DNA of 64,000 nucleotides from Niveispirillum sp943371025. Lineage in GTDB: Bacteria; Pseudomonadota; Alphaproteobacteria; Azospirillales; Azospirillaceae. The position numbers were made by a program, and so were the translations under genes. Below the pieces are notes generated by a model that saw nothing but the letters and a program-made list of their open reading frames with translations, was not told the DNA's origin and searched no databases. Shown here piece by piece: positions 8,313 through 16,637 of the stretch. The stretch is from assembly GCA_943371025.1 (NCBI GenBank), contig CALRTC020000020.1, forward strand, positions 1-64,000. Direction: 5' to 3'. Positions within the stretch are counted from its first letter, which is position 1; each line of letters opens with the position of its first letter.

Positions 8313-10063
8313 AGGCGCGGCGGACGGCCCAGGGCGCAGGACAGGGCGACGCTGATCTTCTCCCACCGCCCCAGCTTCGGGCGATGCGGCAGGTCTTCCG
8401 GTGCCCATCCGCGTTGGCGCAGGCGCACCAGGACGCGATGATACAGCACCATCATCGCGGCCGCCGGCCACAGCTTGCCATGGGGCTGCTTCAACAGGCC
8501 CAGGGCCTGCTGGTAGGCGGCCTCGGCCCGGTCGGCCAGCGCCTCGCACGCCTGTGGCAGGCCAGGATGGGTCAGGATGATCTGCGGATCGCCCTGAACG
8601 GTATAGGCGTCGATGCCCGCATCCTCCAGCATCTCTTCCGGCAGATAACAGCGGCCATCGCGCGCATCCTCTTCCAGGTCGCGCAGGATGTTGGTCAGCT
8701 GCAAGGCCTCGCCCAACGCCAGCGCGAAGGCGTCGGCGCTGGCATCGCCCTTGCCGAAGACACGGACGGACAGCAGGCCCACGGCACCCGCCACGCGGCG
8801 GCAATATTGGGCCAGCATGCCCAGCGAGGGCGCGCGGACCGGACCTTCCACATCCATCATCATGCCGTCGATCACGGCCTGGAATTCAGCTTGGGGCAGG
8901 TTGTAGCGGCGCATCGCGGCGGTCAGGTCGCGCAGGCGGCCATGGTGGCGGCTGGCGCCCGGCATGCCGTACATGGCATCGATGCGGCGCTGCCAGTCGG
9001 TCAGCGCACCGCGCTTCACTTCCTGCTTTTCGCTGCCATCGGCAATGTCATCGACGGCGCGGCAGAAGCCATAGATGGCGAACATCGCGCGGCGCTTGCG
9101 CTTGCCCAGCAGACGCAGGGGCCAGTAGAAGGTGCTGGCCCCGCAACTGCCGGACTTGGCCAATCCGCTTTCCGGCGACAGGCGCGGCGGACGCCGGGAC
9201 ATGCCGCGCAGCACGCCCAGCAGCACAGCCCCCAGCCGGTTCAGCGGCCCTACCTGCACCTTGCCGGACAGCGGATCGCGGCGGCGAAGCTGCTTGGACA
9301 GGGCGATGGCCATTTCCACGATGACCGCCGATTCCAGCCGCAGGCCGGGATTGGCGATCAGGCGGGGCAGGGCGGACGCCCGCCGCAGCAGCGAATCGAC
9401 ATTGTCCAGGGTGCGGTCGATGACGGCGCGCACGGGCGGCGTCGCTTCGGTTTCCACCAGATGTTCGATGGACCCGCCCGCTTCCTTGAACCAGCTGGTC
9501 GGCAGATAGCAGCGGCCCAGTTCCACCCAATCGTGTCGGCAATCCTGGATATGGTTCAGGATCTGCAGGGCGGTACACAGCGCATCGGCGGCCGGTGCCG
9601 CCGCCATGCCTTCACCATGCAGTTCCAGAAGGAAGCGGCCCACCGGGTTGGCGGAATAGCGGCAGTAAAGGACAAGGTCCTGCCAGGTCTTGCAATGGCT
9701 GCCCATGGCGTCGCGGCGGAACGCCTGCAGCAACTGTCTAGCATGCAGGCCCGACACGCCCGTGGCGGTCAGCGTGGCCTTCAAGGTCAGGGCCGGGGCC
9801 AGCCAGGGCTGGTTGCCGATGCCGCTGACCAGCGCGCGTTCCAGCGCATCCATCTGCGCGATCTTCATGTCGGGCTCGACATGCGGATCGTCGGCAATGT
9901 CATCGGCCAGCCGGGCAAAGGCATAGAAGGCGATGACATGCGGCCGGTAGAGAGCCGGGATCAGACGGGAGGCGACCGGGAAATTTTCCCCTTCCGCGCC
10001 CTTGCGGGCGGCGGGATCGCCGGGCTGGGCCGGGCTTTGCGCGGACAGGCGGAATTCGGCCAT
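8309..10063 (-). CDS. Fused HpnC-HpnD: hydroxysqualene synthase plus presqualene diphosphate synthase
   Basis: A 584-residue polypeptide containing two complete squalene/phytoene-synthase folds. Residues about 10-265 match HpnC (ENFPVASRLIPALYRPHV, Asp motif DDIADDP, second motif NHIQDCRHDW, CYLPTSW). Residues about 300-575 match HpnD (FYWPLRLLGKRKRRAMF, DDIADG, LTNILRDLEEDARDGRCYLP). HpnD condenses two farnesyl diphosphates to presqualene diphosphate, and HpnC converts that to hydroxysqualene, so the fusion joins consecutive steps that are usually on separate genes. There is no stop or frame change between the halves. ATG 10063 is chosen because HpnC homology starts soon after; its ribosome-binding site is poor, and a start 31 codons upstream is possible. 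It is transcribed with hpnE. Confidence 0.92.
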   Translation of the reverse strand: MAEFRLSAQSPAQPGDPAARKGAEGENFPVASRLIPALYRPHVIAFYAFARLADDIADDPHVEPDMKIAQMDALERALVSGIGNQPWLAPALTLKATLTATGVSGLHARQLLQAFRRDAMGSHCKTWQDLVLYCRYSANPVGRFLLELHGEGMAAAPAADALCTALQILNHIQDCRHDWVELGRCYLPTSWFKEAGGSIEHLVETEATPPVRAVIDRTLDNVDSLLRRASALPRLIANPGLRLESAVIVEMAIALSKQLRRRDPLSGKVQVGPLNRLGAVLLGVLRGMSRRPPRLSPESGLAKSGSCGASTFYWPLRLLGKRKRRAMFAIYGFCRAVDDIADGSEKQEVKRGALTDWQRRIDAMYGMPGASRHHGRLRDLTAAMRRYNLPQAEFQAVIDGMMMDVEGPVRAPSLGMLAQYCRRVAGAVGLLSVRVFGKGDASADAFALALGEALQLTNILRDLEEDARDGRCYLPEEMLEDAGIDAYTVQGDPQIILTHPGLPQACEALADRAEAAYQQALGLLKQPHGKLWPAAAMMVLYHRVLVRLRQRGWAPEDLPHRPKLGRWEKISVALSCALGRPPRL

Positions 10064-10163
10064 GGCGGGGGGCGGGCTCTGTCGTCGGTCAGGGGCGCTA
10101 CTTTGCCACGACAAGGGGCCATGTAGAAGTGGCGATAATGCGGCACCTGTACCCAAGGGCCGG

Positions 10164-10202
10164 AATAGAAAACCCCGCCGGCCCGGAAGGCACGGCGGGG
10201 TT
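10164..10202 (-). terminator. Rho-independent terminator of sodB
   Basis: AACCCCGCCG and CGGCGGGGTT form a 10-bp GC-rich stem with a 12-nt loop, 28 bp past the sodB stop. Read on the minus strand it runs into TTTTCTATT. It separates sodB from hpnCD. Confidence 0.75.
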
Positions 10203-10229
10203 CACAAAAAGTCCTGATCCCGCAGAGGG

Positions 10230-10856
10230 TTAGATCAGGGCGCCGTCCTTGATCTTGGTCAGGCGGGCGTTCACGGCGTCCCAATTGACCACATTCCACC
10301 AGGCAGCCAGATAGTCGGCGCGGCGGTTCTGATACTTCAGGTAATAGGCGTGTTCCCACACGTCATTGCCGAAAAGGATCGGCGTGCCGTTGAACAGCGG
10401 CGTGTCCTGATTCGGCTGGGCGACGATGGCCAGCTTGCCGGCGGTGTCGGCGGTGACGAACACCCAGCCCGAGCCGAACTGCTTCGTGCCGGCTTCGTTG
10501 AACTTCTTCTTGAAGTCCTCGAAGCTGCCGAAATCGCGGGTGATGGCGGCGCCCACTTCACCGGTCGGGTCGCCACCGGCATTGGGGCCCATGATCGACC
10601 AGAACATGGAATGGTTGGCGTGACCGCCGCCATTGTTGCGCACGGCGGTGCGGATGCTTTCCGGCAGTTCGCCCAGGCGCTTCAGCAGGTCTTCCAGCGA
10701 CAGGTCGTGCAGCTGGCTGTGGTCGGCCAGCGCGTTGTTCAGGTTGGTGATATAGGCCTGGTGGTGCTTGCCATGGTGGGTGGCCATGGTCAGGGCATCG
10801 ATATGCGGCTCCAGCGCCGCGGTGTCATAGCTCAGTGCCGGCAGGGTGAAGGCCAT
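10230..10856 (-). CDS. sodB: Iron/manganese superoxide dismutase
   Basis: A 208-residue cytosolic enzyme that dismutates superoxide. Metal ligands are in the expected contexts: the N-terminal His in HHGKHHQAYI, His in NHSMFW, and the Asp and His pair in DVWEHAYYLKYQNRR. The ending VNWDAVNARL is also typical. The sequence resembles Fe-type SodB of proteobacteria (GGGHANHSMFW), though metal choice cannot be proved from sequence. ATG 10856 has AGGAG at ideal spacing. Length matches the family. It is a single-gene unit with its own terminator. Confidence 0.95.
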   Translation of the reverse strand: MAFTLPALSYDTAALEPHIDALTMATHHGKHHQAYITNLNNALADHSQLHDLSLEDLLKRLGELPESIRTAVRNNGGGHANHSMFWSIMGPNAGGDPTGEVGAAITRDFGSFEDFKKKFNEAGTKQFGSGWVFVTADTAGKLAIVAQPNQDTPLFNGTPILFGNDVWEHAYYLKYQNRRADYLAAWWNVVNWDAVNARLTKIKDGALI

Positions 10857-11065
10857 GGGATGGCTCCTGTGATCTCTGGGGTGGGGGTCGCCCCTGACGA
10901 GCAGAGCGACCGGACACGGGGTTGAGAGATACGACCGCCACGGGCACGGGTCAACCCGATCCACCCCTGAATATTTGTTCTGCCTATCTTTATTGGATGT
11001 CATGCTTTGCCCTGGATGAAGGAACGCCTATAAGGCGCCATCACAATTGGTTGGAAGAAGCGACG

Positions 11066-11911
11066 ATGGCGCCGCCCGCCCTGTCCGCCTGTGCCGAGGC
11101 GGTGCACAAGCATGATAATGACCGGTTCCTGACCGCCCTGTTCGCGCCGGCCGATTGCCGCGAGGACCTGTTCGCGCTCTATGCCTTCAACCATGAGGTG
11201 GCCAAGACCCGCGAGGTGGTGACCGAGCCGACCCTGGGCCAGATCCGCCTGCAATGGTGGCGGGAAAGCATTGACGGCGCCTACGCCGGCAGCCCGCGCC
11301 GGCACGAGGTGGTGGAACCCCTGAGCCAGGCCATCGCCCGCCACGGCCTGGACCGCACCCAGTTTGACCTGTTGATCGACGGGCGGGAGGCCGATCTGGA
11401 TGACGAGGCGCCGGCCGACCTGGATTGCCTGGTCAATTACGCCCAGGTCACGGGCGCGCCGCTGACCCGGCTGGCCTGTCAGGTGCTGGGCGTGCGCGAC
11501 CCGGCCGCCATGGAGGCGGCGCGGCTGGTCGGCACGGCCTGGGCCCTGACCGGCATCCTGCGTGCCACCCCCTTCCTGGCCCGGGGTCGCCGGTCCCGCC
11601 TGCCTTTGTCGCTGCTGATCGAACATGGGGTGACGGAACCGGCTTTGTTTGAGGGCAAGCCCGAACCCGGCCTGTCCAAGGTGGCCGCCGCCGTGGCCGA
11701 TCTGGCCCGCGGCCAGCTGCGCGAGGCCCGTGCCCTGCGCCGCCAGGTGCCCCGCGCCGCCCTGCCGGCCCTGCTGCCGGCCGTGCTGGCCGACCATTAT
11801 CTGGACCGGATGCAGCGGGCCGGTTACGACCTGCTGTCCCCGGCCCTGCTGAGGCCGACCGTGCGCCGGCCTCTGGCCGTGGCCTGGGCCGCGACCCTGG
11901 GCCGCTGGTAG
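11066..11911 (+). CDS. Squalene/phytoene-synthase-fold protein, NDUFAF6-like, catalytic Asp motifs lost
   Basis: A 281-residue protein with the all-helical squalene/phytoene synthase fold. It keeps the framework (FALYAFNHEVAKTRE near residue 37, QWWRESIDGAY, WALTGILRATPFLARGRR), but both Asp-rich magnesium-binding motifs are replaced. Where HpnD in this window has VDDIAD and RDLEED, this protein has VAKTRE and RATPFL. That pattern fits the NDUFAF6-like subgroup, whose mitochondrial member is a complex I assembly factor, so a non-enzymatic assembly role is more likely than prenyl condensation. ATG 11066 follows GGAAG. An upstream in-frame start at 10922 would add residues without homology. Confidence 0.78.
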   Translation: MAPPALSACAEAVHKHDNDRFLTALFAPADCREDLFALYAFNHEVAKTREVVTEPTLGQIRLQWWRESIDGAYAGSPRRHEVVEPLSQAIARHGLDRTQFDLLIDGREADLDDEAPADLDCLVNYAQVTGAPLTRLACQVLGVRDPAAMEAARLVGTAWALTGILRATPFLARGRRSRLPLSLLIEHGVTEPALFEGKPEPGLSKVAAAVADLARGQLREARALRRQVPRAALPALLPAVLADHYLDRMQRAGYDLLSPALLRPTVRRPLAVAWAATLGRW

Positions 11912-12232
11912 GACCTGGCTTCGCAGTGGCCGACATTGCCGCTCCGAAAAATACGGCCCCACTGCAACCAGATGCAACATCACAGCGACCCGCGTTTCAG
12001 AGCGGGGGCGCCCTCTGCTGCGAATGGATGTCTCCTCTGCTTGGATGGTGGCGTCGGGCGATGGCAGTGAATAGGAATAATAGCGCAGGATTGTGGGAAG
12101 ATCAGCATCGTCGCGTGCGGAATTGCGCCGCAGCCGGTGAGGCTGGCGTCGGCCGGCATCCTGGTCGATGATCGGACCTGCTTGGCACGGTGCGGGGCCC
12201 CCCGCGCCCTGGTCTGACGAAAGGCGTGAACA
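11912..12232. other. Intergenic region without a gene
   Basis: These 321 bp separate the NDUFAF6-like gene from the VIT transporter. A short CCCGC/GCGGG hairpin around 11989-12007 may end the upstream transcript. AT-richer sequence around 12060-12100 may hold the promoter of the next gene. No RNA gene or conserved protein is recognised on either strand. Confidence 0.5.
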
Positions 12233-12928
12233 ATGCGTGCAGTCCACAGGGAAACCCATCTTGTCGCCCGCATCGGATGGCTGCGGGCGGCCGTGCTGGG
12301 GGCCAATGACGGCATCATCTCCACGGCCAGCCTGGTTCTGGGCGTGGCGTCCGCCGCGTCCGGCGCCGAAGGGGCGCTGGTCGCCGGTGTGGCCGGTCTG
12401 GTGGCGGGGGCCATGTCGATGGCGGCCGGCGAATATGTCTCCGTCAGTTCGCAGGCCGATACGGAACGGGCCGATCTTGACCGGGAACGGGCGGAGCTTC
12501 TGAACGACCCCGTCTATGAAACGGAGGAACTGGCCCAAATCTATGCCGCGCGCGGCGTGGATGTCGCCCTGGCGCGGCAGGTGGCGGTGCAGCTGATGGC
12601 CAAGGACGCGCTGGGTGCGCATTCACGCGATGAGCTGGGCATTTCCGAGGTGACCAGCGCGCGGCCCATCCAGGCAGCCCTGGCCTCTGCTGCCACCTTT
12701 ACGGCCGGGGCGGCGGCCCCGCTGATCCTGGCGCTGATGGCGCCCGCCGCCCTGCTGCTGCCGGTGGTCGCCGTTGGATCGCTGGCCTTTCTGGGACTGC
12801 TGGGCATGATCGGCGCCAAGGCCGGCGGGGCGGGCATCGTCAAGCCGACGCTGCGGGTGATGTTCTGGGGCGCCCTGGCCATGGCCCTGACAACCGGGGT
12901 CGGTGCCCTGTTCGGCACGGTGGTGTGA
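12233..12928 (+). CDS. VIT1/CCC1-family membrane transporter (Fe/Mn type)
   Basis: A 231-residue membrane protein of the vacuolar iron transporter family. The N-terminal WLRAAVLGANDGIISTASLV and GLVAGAMSMAAGEYVSVSSQ segments form the first two helices and carry the family signature, including the metal-path Asp. A cytosolic helical domain follows (about residues 80-140, DTERADLDRERAELLNDP) and then three more hydrophobic segments. Family members export or sequester Fe2+ or Mn2+. The bacterial substrate cannot be fixed from sequence. ATG 12233 is preceded by a modest GAAAGG. It stands alone at the left border of the defence island. Confidence 0.88.
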   Translation: MRAVHRETHLVARIGWLRAAVLGANDGIISTASLVLGVASAASGAEGALVAGVAGLVAGAMSMAAGEYVSVSSQADTERADLDRERAELLNDPVYETEELAQIYAARGVDVALARQVAVQLMAKDALGAHSRDELGISEVTSARPIQAALASAATFTAGAAAPLILALMAPAALLLPVVAVGSLAFLGLLGMIGAKAGGAGIVKPTLRVMFWGALAMALTTGVGALFGTVV

Positions 12929-13332
12929 CGGGTGGTGGTGCGGTGGTTATAGGGGCGGGTTTGCGCTTCGTTGAGGCCGATGTGTTCCTCTGATGGCCTC
13001 CTCGTCATCGGACATTGCTACGAATGTCGTGTCCGGAAAGTCGTCCGGCAAACAACCTGTCCGGATTGCCATCGTGGATGCAGGTTTCCGGACAGATGCA
13101 GACTTGGCCGACAAACGACGGTTTGGCGGACGGGGCCTGATGCCGGTGGATGGACGGGATGGAGACCAAAGCGCACGGGCGGACTTGAGGCATCGCTTCT
13201 GAAAACGGACTTTTGAATTAAACGGCAACCTCGGATTTATCATTTGGCTGCAAAACCAGTGCAGGGACCTCAACTTTCCGTTTCCTGACAGGACGCCGTC
13301 GCCGCCCCTTCCCTTATGTTGCGTACTAGCCT
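12929..13332. other. Non-coding left flank of the SPARTA island
   Basis: These roughly 400 bp have no credible gene. They contain several copies of a TCCGGA/TTCCGGAC-like word on both strands (for example TGTCCGGAAA near 13031 and TTTCCGGACA near 13085), a hairpin at 13108-13129, and a shift to low-GC sequence from about 13200 onward. The AT-rich end (13290-13350) should hold the promoter for the TIR-APAZ/pAgo operon. No clear -35/-10 pair is claimed. Confidence 0.5.
13108..13129. repeat. Left-flank palindrome, related to the one at 16438-16487
   Basis: CCGACAAAC and GTTTGGCGG form a 9-bp stem with one mismatch around a GACG tetraloop. The 22 bases from 13110 align to the right-flank palindrome centre with 18 identities, including the CAAACG and GGTTTG core and CGGAC. 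The pair may be copies of one repeat family bracketing the SPARTA operon. Confidence 0.5.
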
Positions 13333-13365
13333 ATGCTATTTCCACCACATATGGGCACATGCTCC

Positions 13366-14781
13366 ATGACCAGTTCGTTTAGATCGAAAATTTTCATCAG
13401 TCACGCGACACCGGATGACAATGACTTTGCCGTTTGGCTGGCTTCGCGACTGTCAATGGCTGGATATGACGTCTGGATCGATGCCCAAGCCCTCTTGGGC
13501 GGCGAAGATTTCTGGCGCGTAATCGAGAGCGCCATTCGGACAGACTGCGTGAAGTTTGTAGTCGCCCTCTCTCCCGTATCTGTAACTCGCCAAGGCGTTC
13601 TCGATGAAATCGCCCTTGCGCGAACCGTTGGCCGGGGTTTGAAAGACAACGGCTTCATTATACCCCTGCGCATCGGGGGGCTGCCATTCTCTGATATCCC
13701 CGTTGATCTCCATAGACTAAATGCCATTGATTTCGACAAGGGCTGGGGTTGGGGCTTAGAGAGGCTGCTTGAAGTTTTTGCGCGGGAAGGGATACCTCGG
13801 GCGCCTGAGCCAGTAGCCGACGCGGTTGATGCTTGGTGCCAGTTCCATCTTGTGAGGGCGCAAGCAATCAAAGAACAACAGCAAATCTTGTCGTCCAATC
13901 TCCTTCAAATCCTGAACCTGCCAGAGCATTTAAATTTTTTTGAACTGGGAAGGCCAACTAAATCAGCAAACGAATTGCCGAAAATGGCATCTGATATGAA
14001 GGTGCCGGCATTTTCGCACCATCGCTTGATCGGCACATTTGCTGAGTGGGACGAATTGCAAGAGGCAGTCGGACCTTCCTCTCCAATGACCCTTCGCAGC
14101 CGTGTGAAGACAGCGGACTTTCTGAGAGGTATTCCCGATCCCAGCATTCGAGGAAATGACGCCCGCAAACACATGGTCAACCTCCTTCGAAAAGCATGGG
14201 ACCATGCAATGGAAGCCAAGGGTCTAAAGCGGCGTGAAATGGCTGACGGAAGCAGCGCGTGGTGGTTCCCAATTGGGTTGGTCGAGGGTGATAAATTATC
14301 GGTTCGAAAGGAAGGGCGTCGGGCCTCACACCGTCAGGTCTCCGGGACGCGAACAAGGAACTCCGGTGCCATCCATTGGCATTTAGGATTTTCGGCCAAG
14401 CCGAAGCTGGGAGAACTCCCTCATTTCATTCTCAAGCCTAGAGTGACGATCACCGAAGATCAGCAAACACCAGTGGATGACGCGAAGAAGATGAATAGGC
14501 TGCGCAAATTCGTTTGTAGCAGTTGGTTCAACCCTGTCTGGCGCGATCAAACGCTTGGTTTTGCTCAATGGCTAGCCAACGAAGAAGAACATTTTGCGCT
14601 TGCCTTGGCGGCAAACGCTTACTGCCTCATTGCAAACGCACCCACCAGCTTTGCCTCTCCGGTGACGGTAGAAACCAGCGTGACAATCTCGGAGGAAGAC
14701 GAAGCGCTAGACGTTACTGAAAAATTGGGTGACCCAGCTTTCCTGGCCCCTGACAACGACTTCGACGAGGACAATGATTGA
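13366..14781 (+). CDS. TIR-APAZ effector of a SPARTA short-Argonaute system
   Basis: A 471-residue protein. Residues about 6-130 are a TIR domain: KIFISHATPDDNDF, GYDVWID and GGEDFWRVIESAI, the last holding the expected catalytic Glu (about residue 54) of NAD-hydrolysing TIRs. The remainder (about 185-445) matches the APAZ region that replaces the N and PAZ parts of Argonaute and binds the partner pAgo. In described SPARTA systems, guide-directed target recognition assembles TIR domains into an active NAD(P)ase that kills or arrests the infected cell. ATG 13366 places the TIR start as in homologues. In-frame ATGs at 13333 and 13351 are possible, and none has a good ribosome-binding site. The next gene begins within its stop codon. 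Codon use is AT-rich compared with the neighbours. Confidence 0.92.
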   Translation: MTSSFRSKIFISHATPDDNDFAVWLASRLSMAGYDVWIDAQALLGGEDFWRVIESAIRTDCVKFVVALSPVSVTRQGVLDEIALARTVGRGLKDNGFIIPLRIGGLPFSDIPVDLHRLNAIDFDKGWGWGLERLLEVFAREGIPRAPEPVADAVDAWCQFHLVRAQAIKEQQQILSSNLLQILNLPEHLNFFELGRPTKSANELPKMASDMKVPAFSHHRLIGTFAEWDELQEAVGPSSPMTLRSRVKTADFLRGIPDPSIRGNDARKHMVNLLRKAWDHAMEAKGLKRREMADGSSAWWFPIGLVEGDKLSVRKEGRRASHRQVSGTRTRNSGAIHWHLGFSAKPKLGELPHFILKPRVTITEDQQTPVDDAKKMNRLRKFVCSSWFNPVWRDQTLGFAQWLANEEEHFALALAANAYCLIANAPTSFASPVTVETSVTISEEDEALDVTEKLGDPAFLAPDNDFDEDND

Positions 14782-16301
14782 TGGCCGCCCCGCTTTCTGT
14801 CAATTTCCTTCCTGAGCCACTTCTGGAGTTCTGCCACGGCCAACTGGCGGAACATCCTAAAGATGGCCTGTTTCTGTTCGGCCCTGTCGACGACGATCAG
14901 AAACCGTCAGAAATGCGTTACGGCGTCATCGGTACCAAGGACGGGATTGGACGATTTGATCGCTGGGCGCAGAGGGTCCGGGGCTATATCCCTCCCTTTG
15001 CCCCCAACAAAGCCCATCACGCCGCCTTCCCTGGCTTCGAGGCCACCTTCAAAACGCGATGGCCAGAAAAGCCGGTGGCAACAATCCACATTGCAGCGAC
15101 CAAGCTCGCTGAAGCGATCCGACGCTCCAATCGGCACGATGCGGTCAAGACTGCTGTCGATCTGTATGCCAAGGCTCTATCCGATCATTTCCGGGAAGAG
15201 GAAACTCGTCCGCCCCTTTGGTTCGTTGTGGTGCCAGAAGATGTTTACAGATATGGAAGGAAAGAAAGCATCGTTCCAAAGGGTGAAAAGGTTCAGTCGC
15301 CGCAGTTGATGAAAGCCAAGACGGCTAAGAAATTTCTGACTGAACCTGCCTTGTTTAAGGACATGATGGATGAGGCGGACCTCTATCGCTACGAAGTTAA
15401 TTTTCACAATCAACTGAAGGCCCGCTTGCTAGGCGAGGCAAAAATTCAAATTGTCCGGGAGACTACACTGGCTCCCGAAGACTTCCAGAACGACGCCGGT
15501 CGACCGCAGCGGAACGTGCAAGACCCAGCCACGGTAGCGTGGAACCTCTGCACCACGGCTTATTTCAAGGCGGAAGGTAAGCCATGGAGACTGGCCGCCG
15601 CGAGACCCGGAGTGTGTTACGTCGGATTGGTCTTCAAACGAGATGAAACCGATCCTGGAGCAGGAAACGCCTGTTGCGGGGCACAGCTATTTCTTAACTC
15701 AGGCGACGGCGTGGTATTCAAGGGCGCTGTCGGGCCGTGGTATTCGCCATCTCGCAAAGAATTTCATCTACCCCGCGAGAAGGCATTTGAACTGATGGAC
15801 TTGGTGGTCCGCGCCTATGAGAAAGAACACAACTGCCCACCGTCAGAAATCTTCATACACGGTCGAGCTGAGTTTGATGACGAGGAATGGGAGGGGTTCA
15901 AGAAGGCGGTCCCGGCAAGTACCAAGGTTATTGGCATACGTATTAAGAAAACCGATGAGCTAAAACTCTATACTCCTGGCAAGCACCCACCCCTAAGGGG
16001 AACATATTATCAGGTCCACCCTCGTCTTGGGTATCTATGGACGAAAGGATATATACCTCGTCTCTGTACATATCCGGGATGGGAAGTGCCAAACCCGATT
16101 GCCGTCTATATAGATCGGGGAGAAGCCGATCTCAGGCAGGTGCTAGCCGACATTTTGGCTTTGACGAAAGTGAACTACAATGCCTGTATATTTGCCGATG
16201 GCATGCCAGTAACATTGCGTTTTGCTGATAGTGTTGGCGAGATACTTACGGCGGCGCCAGGCGCAAAAGACGCCCCTCTGCCGTTTTCCTACTACATATA
16301 A
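14781..16301 (+). CDS. Short prokaryotic Argonaute (MID-PIWI) of a SPARTA system
   Basis: A 506-residue short pAgo with no N or PAZ domain. The MID region has YRYEVNFHNQLKARLL (about residues 203-217), the conserved 5'-phosphate guide-binding element. The PIWI domain runs from about 278 to the end, with VNPIA-like and CIFADGMPVTLRFAD C-terminal blocks. The catalytic DEDX tetrad is missing: the first beta-strand reads YVGLVFKRDE, without the usual Asp, so it should bind but not cut targets. Length equals characterised SPARTA pAgos. ATG 14781 shares its A with the upstream TGA (TGATG), indicating translational coupling and a 1:1 complex with the TIR-APAZ protein. The low GC suggests horizontal transfer. 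Confidence 0.93.
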   Translation: MAAPLSVNFLPEPLLEFCHGQLAEHPKDGLFLFGPVDDDQKPSEMRYGVIGTKDGIGRFDRWAQRVRGYIPPFAPNKAHHAAFPGFEATFKTRWPEKPVATIHIAATKLAEAIRRSNRHDAVKTAVDLYAKALSDHFREEETRPPLWFVVVPEDVYRYGRKESIVPKGEKVQSPQLMKAKTAKKFLTEPALFKDMMDEADLYRYEVNFHNQLKARLLGEAKIQIVRETTLAPEDFQNDAGRPQRNVQDPATVAWNLCTTAYFKAEGKPWRLAAARPGVCYVGLVFKRDETDPGAGNACCGAQLFLNSGDGVVFKGAVGPWYSPSRKEFHLPREKAFELMDLVVRAYEKEHNCPPSEIFIHGRAEFDDEEWEGFKKAVPASTKVIGIRIKKTDELKLYTPGKHPPLRGTYYQVHPRLGYLWTKGYIPRLCTYPGWEVPNPIAVYIDRGEADLRQVLADILALTKVNYNACIFADGMPVTLRFADSVGEILTAAPGAKDAPLPFSYYI

Positions 16302-16637
16302 CCAGTTGCAGAAAAGTCAGCCCTTCCTTATTAGGTAGATACTGGCTTCTGACATCAAGAATTTAGCTTCCTATGTCCAGTTGTGGGTATGGTCTCGTGA
16401 TCCCGAAACGAACAATATGGAGCGCTAAGCGGAAGATCGCATCTTTCCTGTCCGTCAAACGGAGGTTTGACGGACAGGAAAGATGCGGCCGTAACCCGAC
16501 CGAATACCCGCCCGTCCGCTTCCGGCCCCCGTTCGGAATTGGTTTCACGACCGCCACCCCGGCGGCGGCAAGGGTGGCGGTGGAGGGTGCTTCGACGCAA
16601 ACCCGACAAGCGGCGCTGTGCAGGTGTGGGGAGCGGA
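16302..16637. other. Non-coding right flank of the SPARTA island
   Basis: These 336 bp separate pAgo from trmFO. Low-GC sequence continues to about 16435, then a perfect 23-bp hairpin (16438-16487), then host-like high-GC sequence. The change of composition at the hairpin looks like the island's right edge. No integrase, transposase or RNA gene is visible. Confidence 0.5.
16438..16487. repeat. Perfect 23-bp palindrome (hairpin) at the right island border
   Basis: The arms 16438-16460 and 16465-16487 are exact reverse complements around a GGAG loop. The inner part reads CCGTCAAAC-GGAG-GTTTGACGG. It may act as a terminator for the pAgo transcript (no T-run follows), a REP-like element, or a relic or target of a mobile element. 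Its core resembles the palindrome at 13108-13129. Confidence 0.85.

Noticed and set aside
8384..10126. A 580-codon frame antisense to hpnCD
   Set aside because: The fused HpnC-HpnD protein on the other strand explains the sequence completely.
14781..16301. A catalytically active long Argonaute
   Set aside because: N and PAZ domains are absent and the PIWI catalytic residues are replaced; the TIR-APAZ partner identifies it as a short pAgo.
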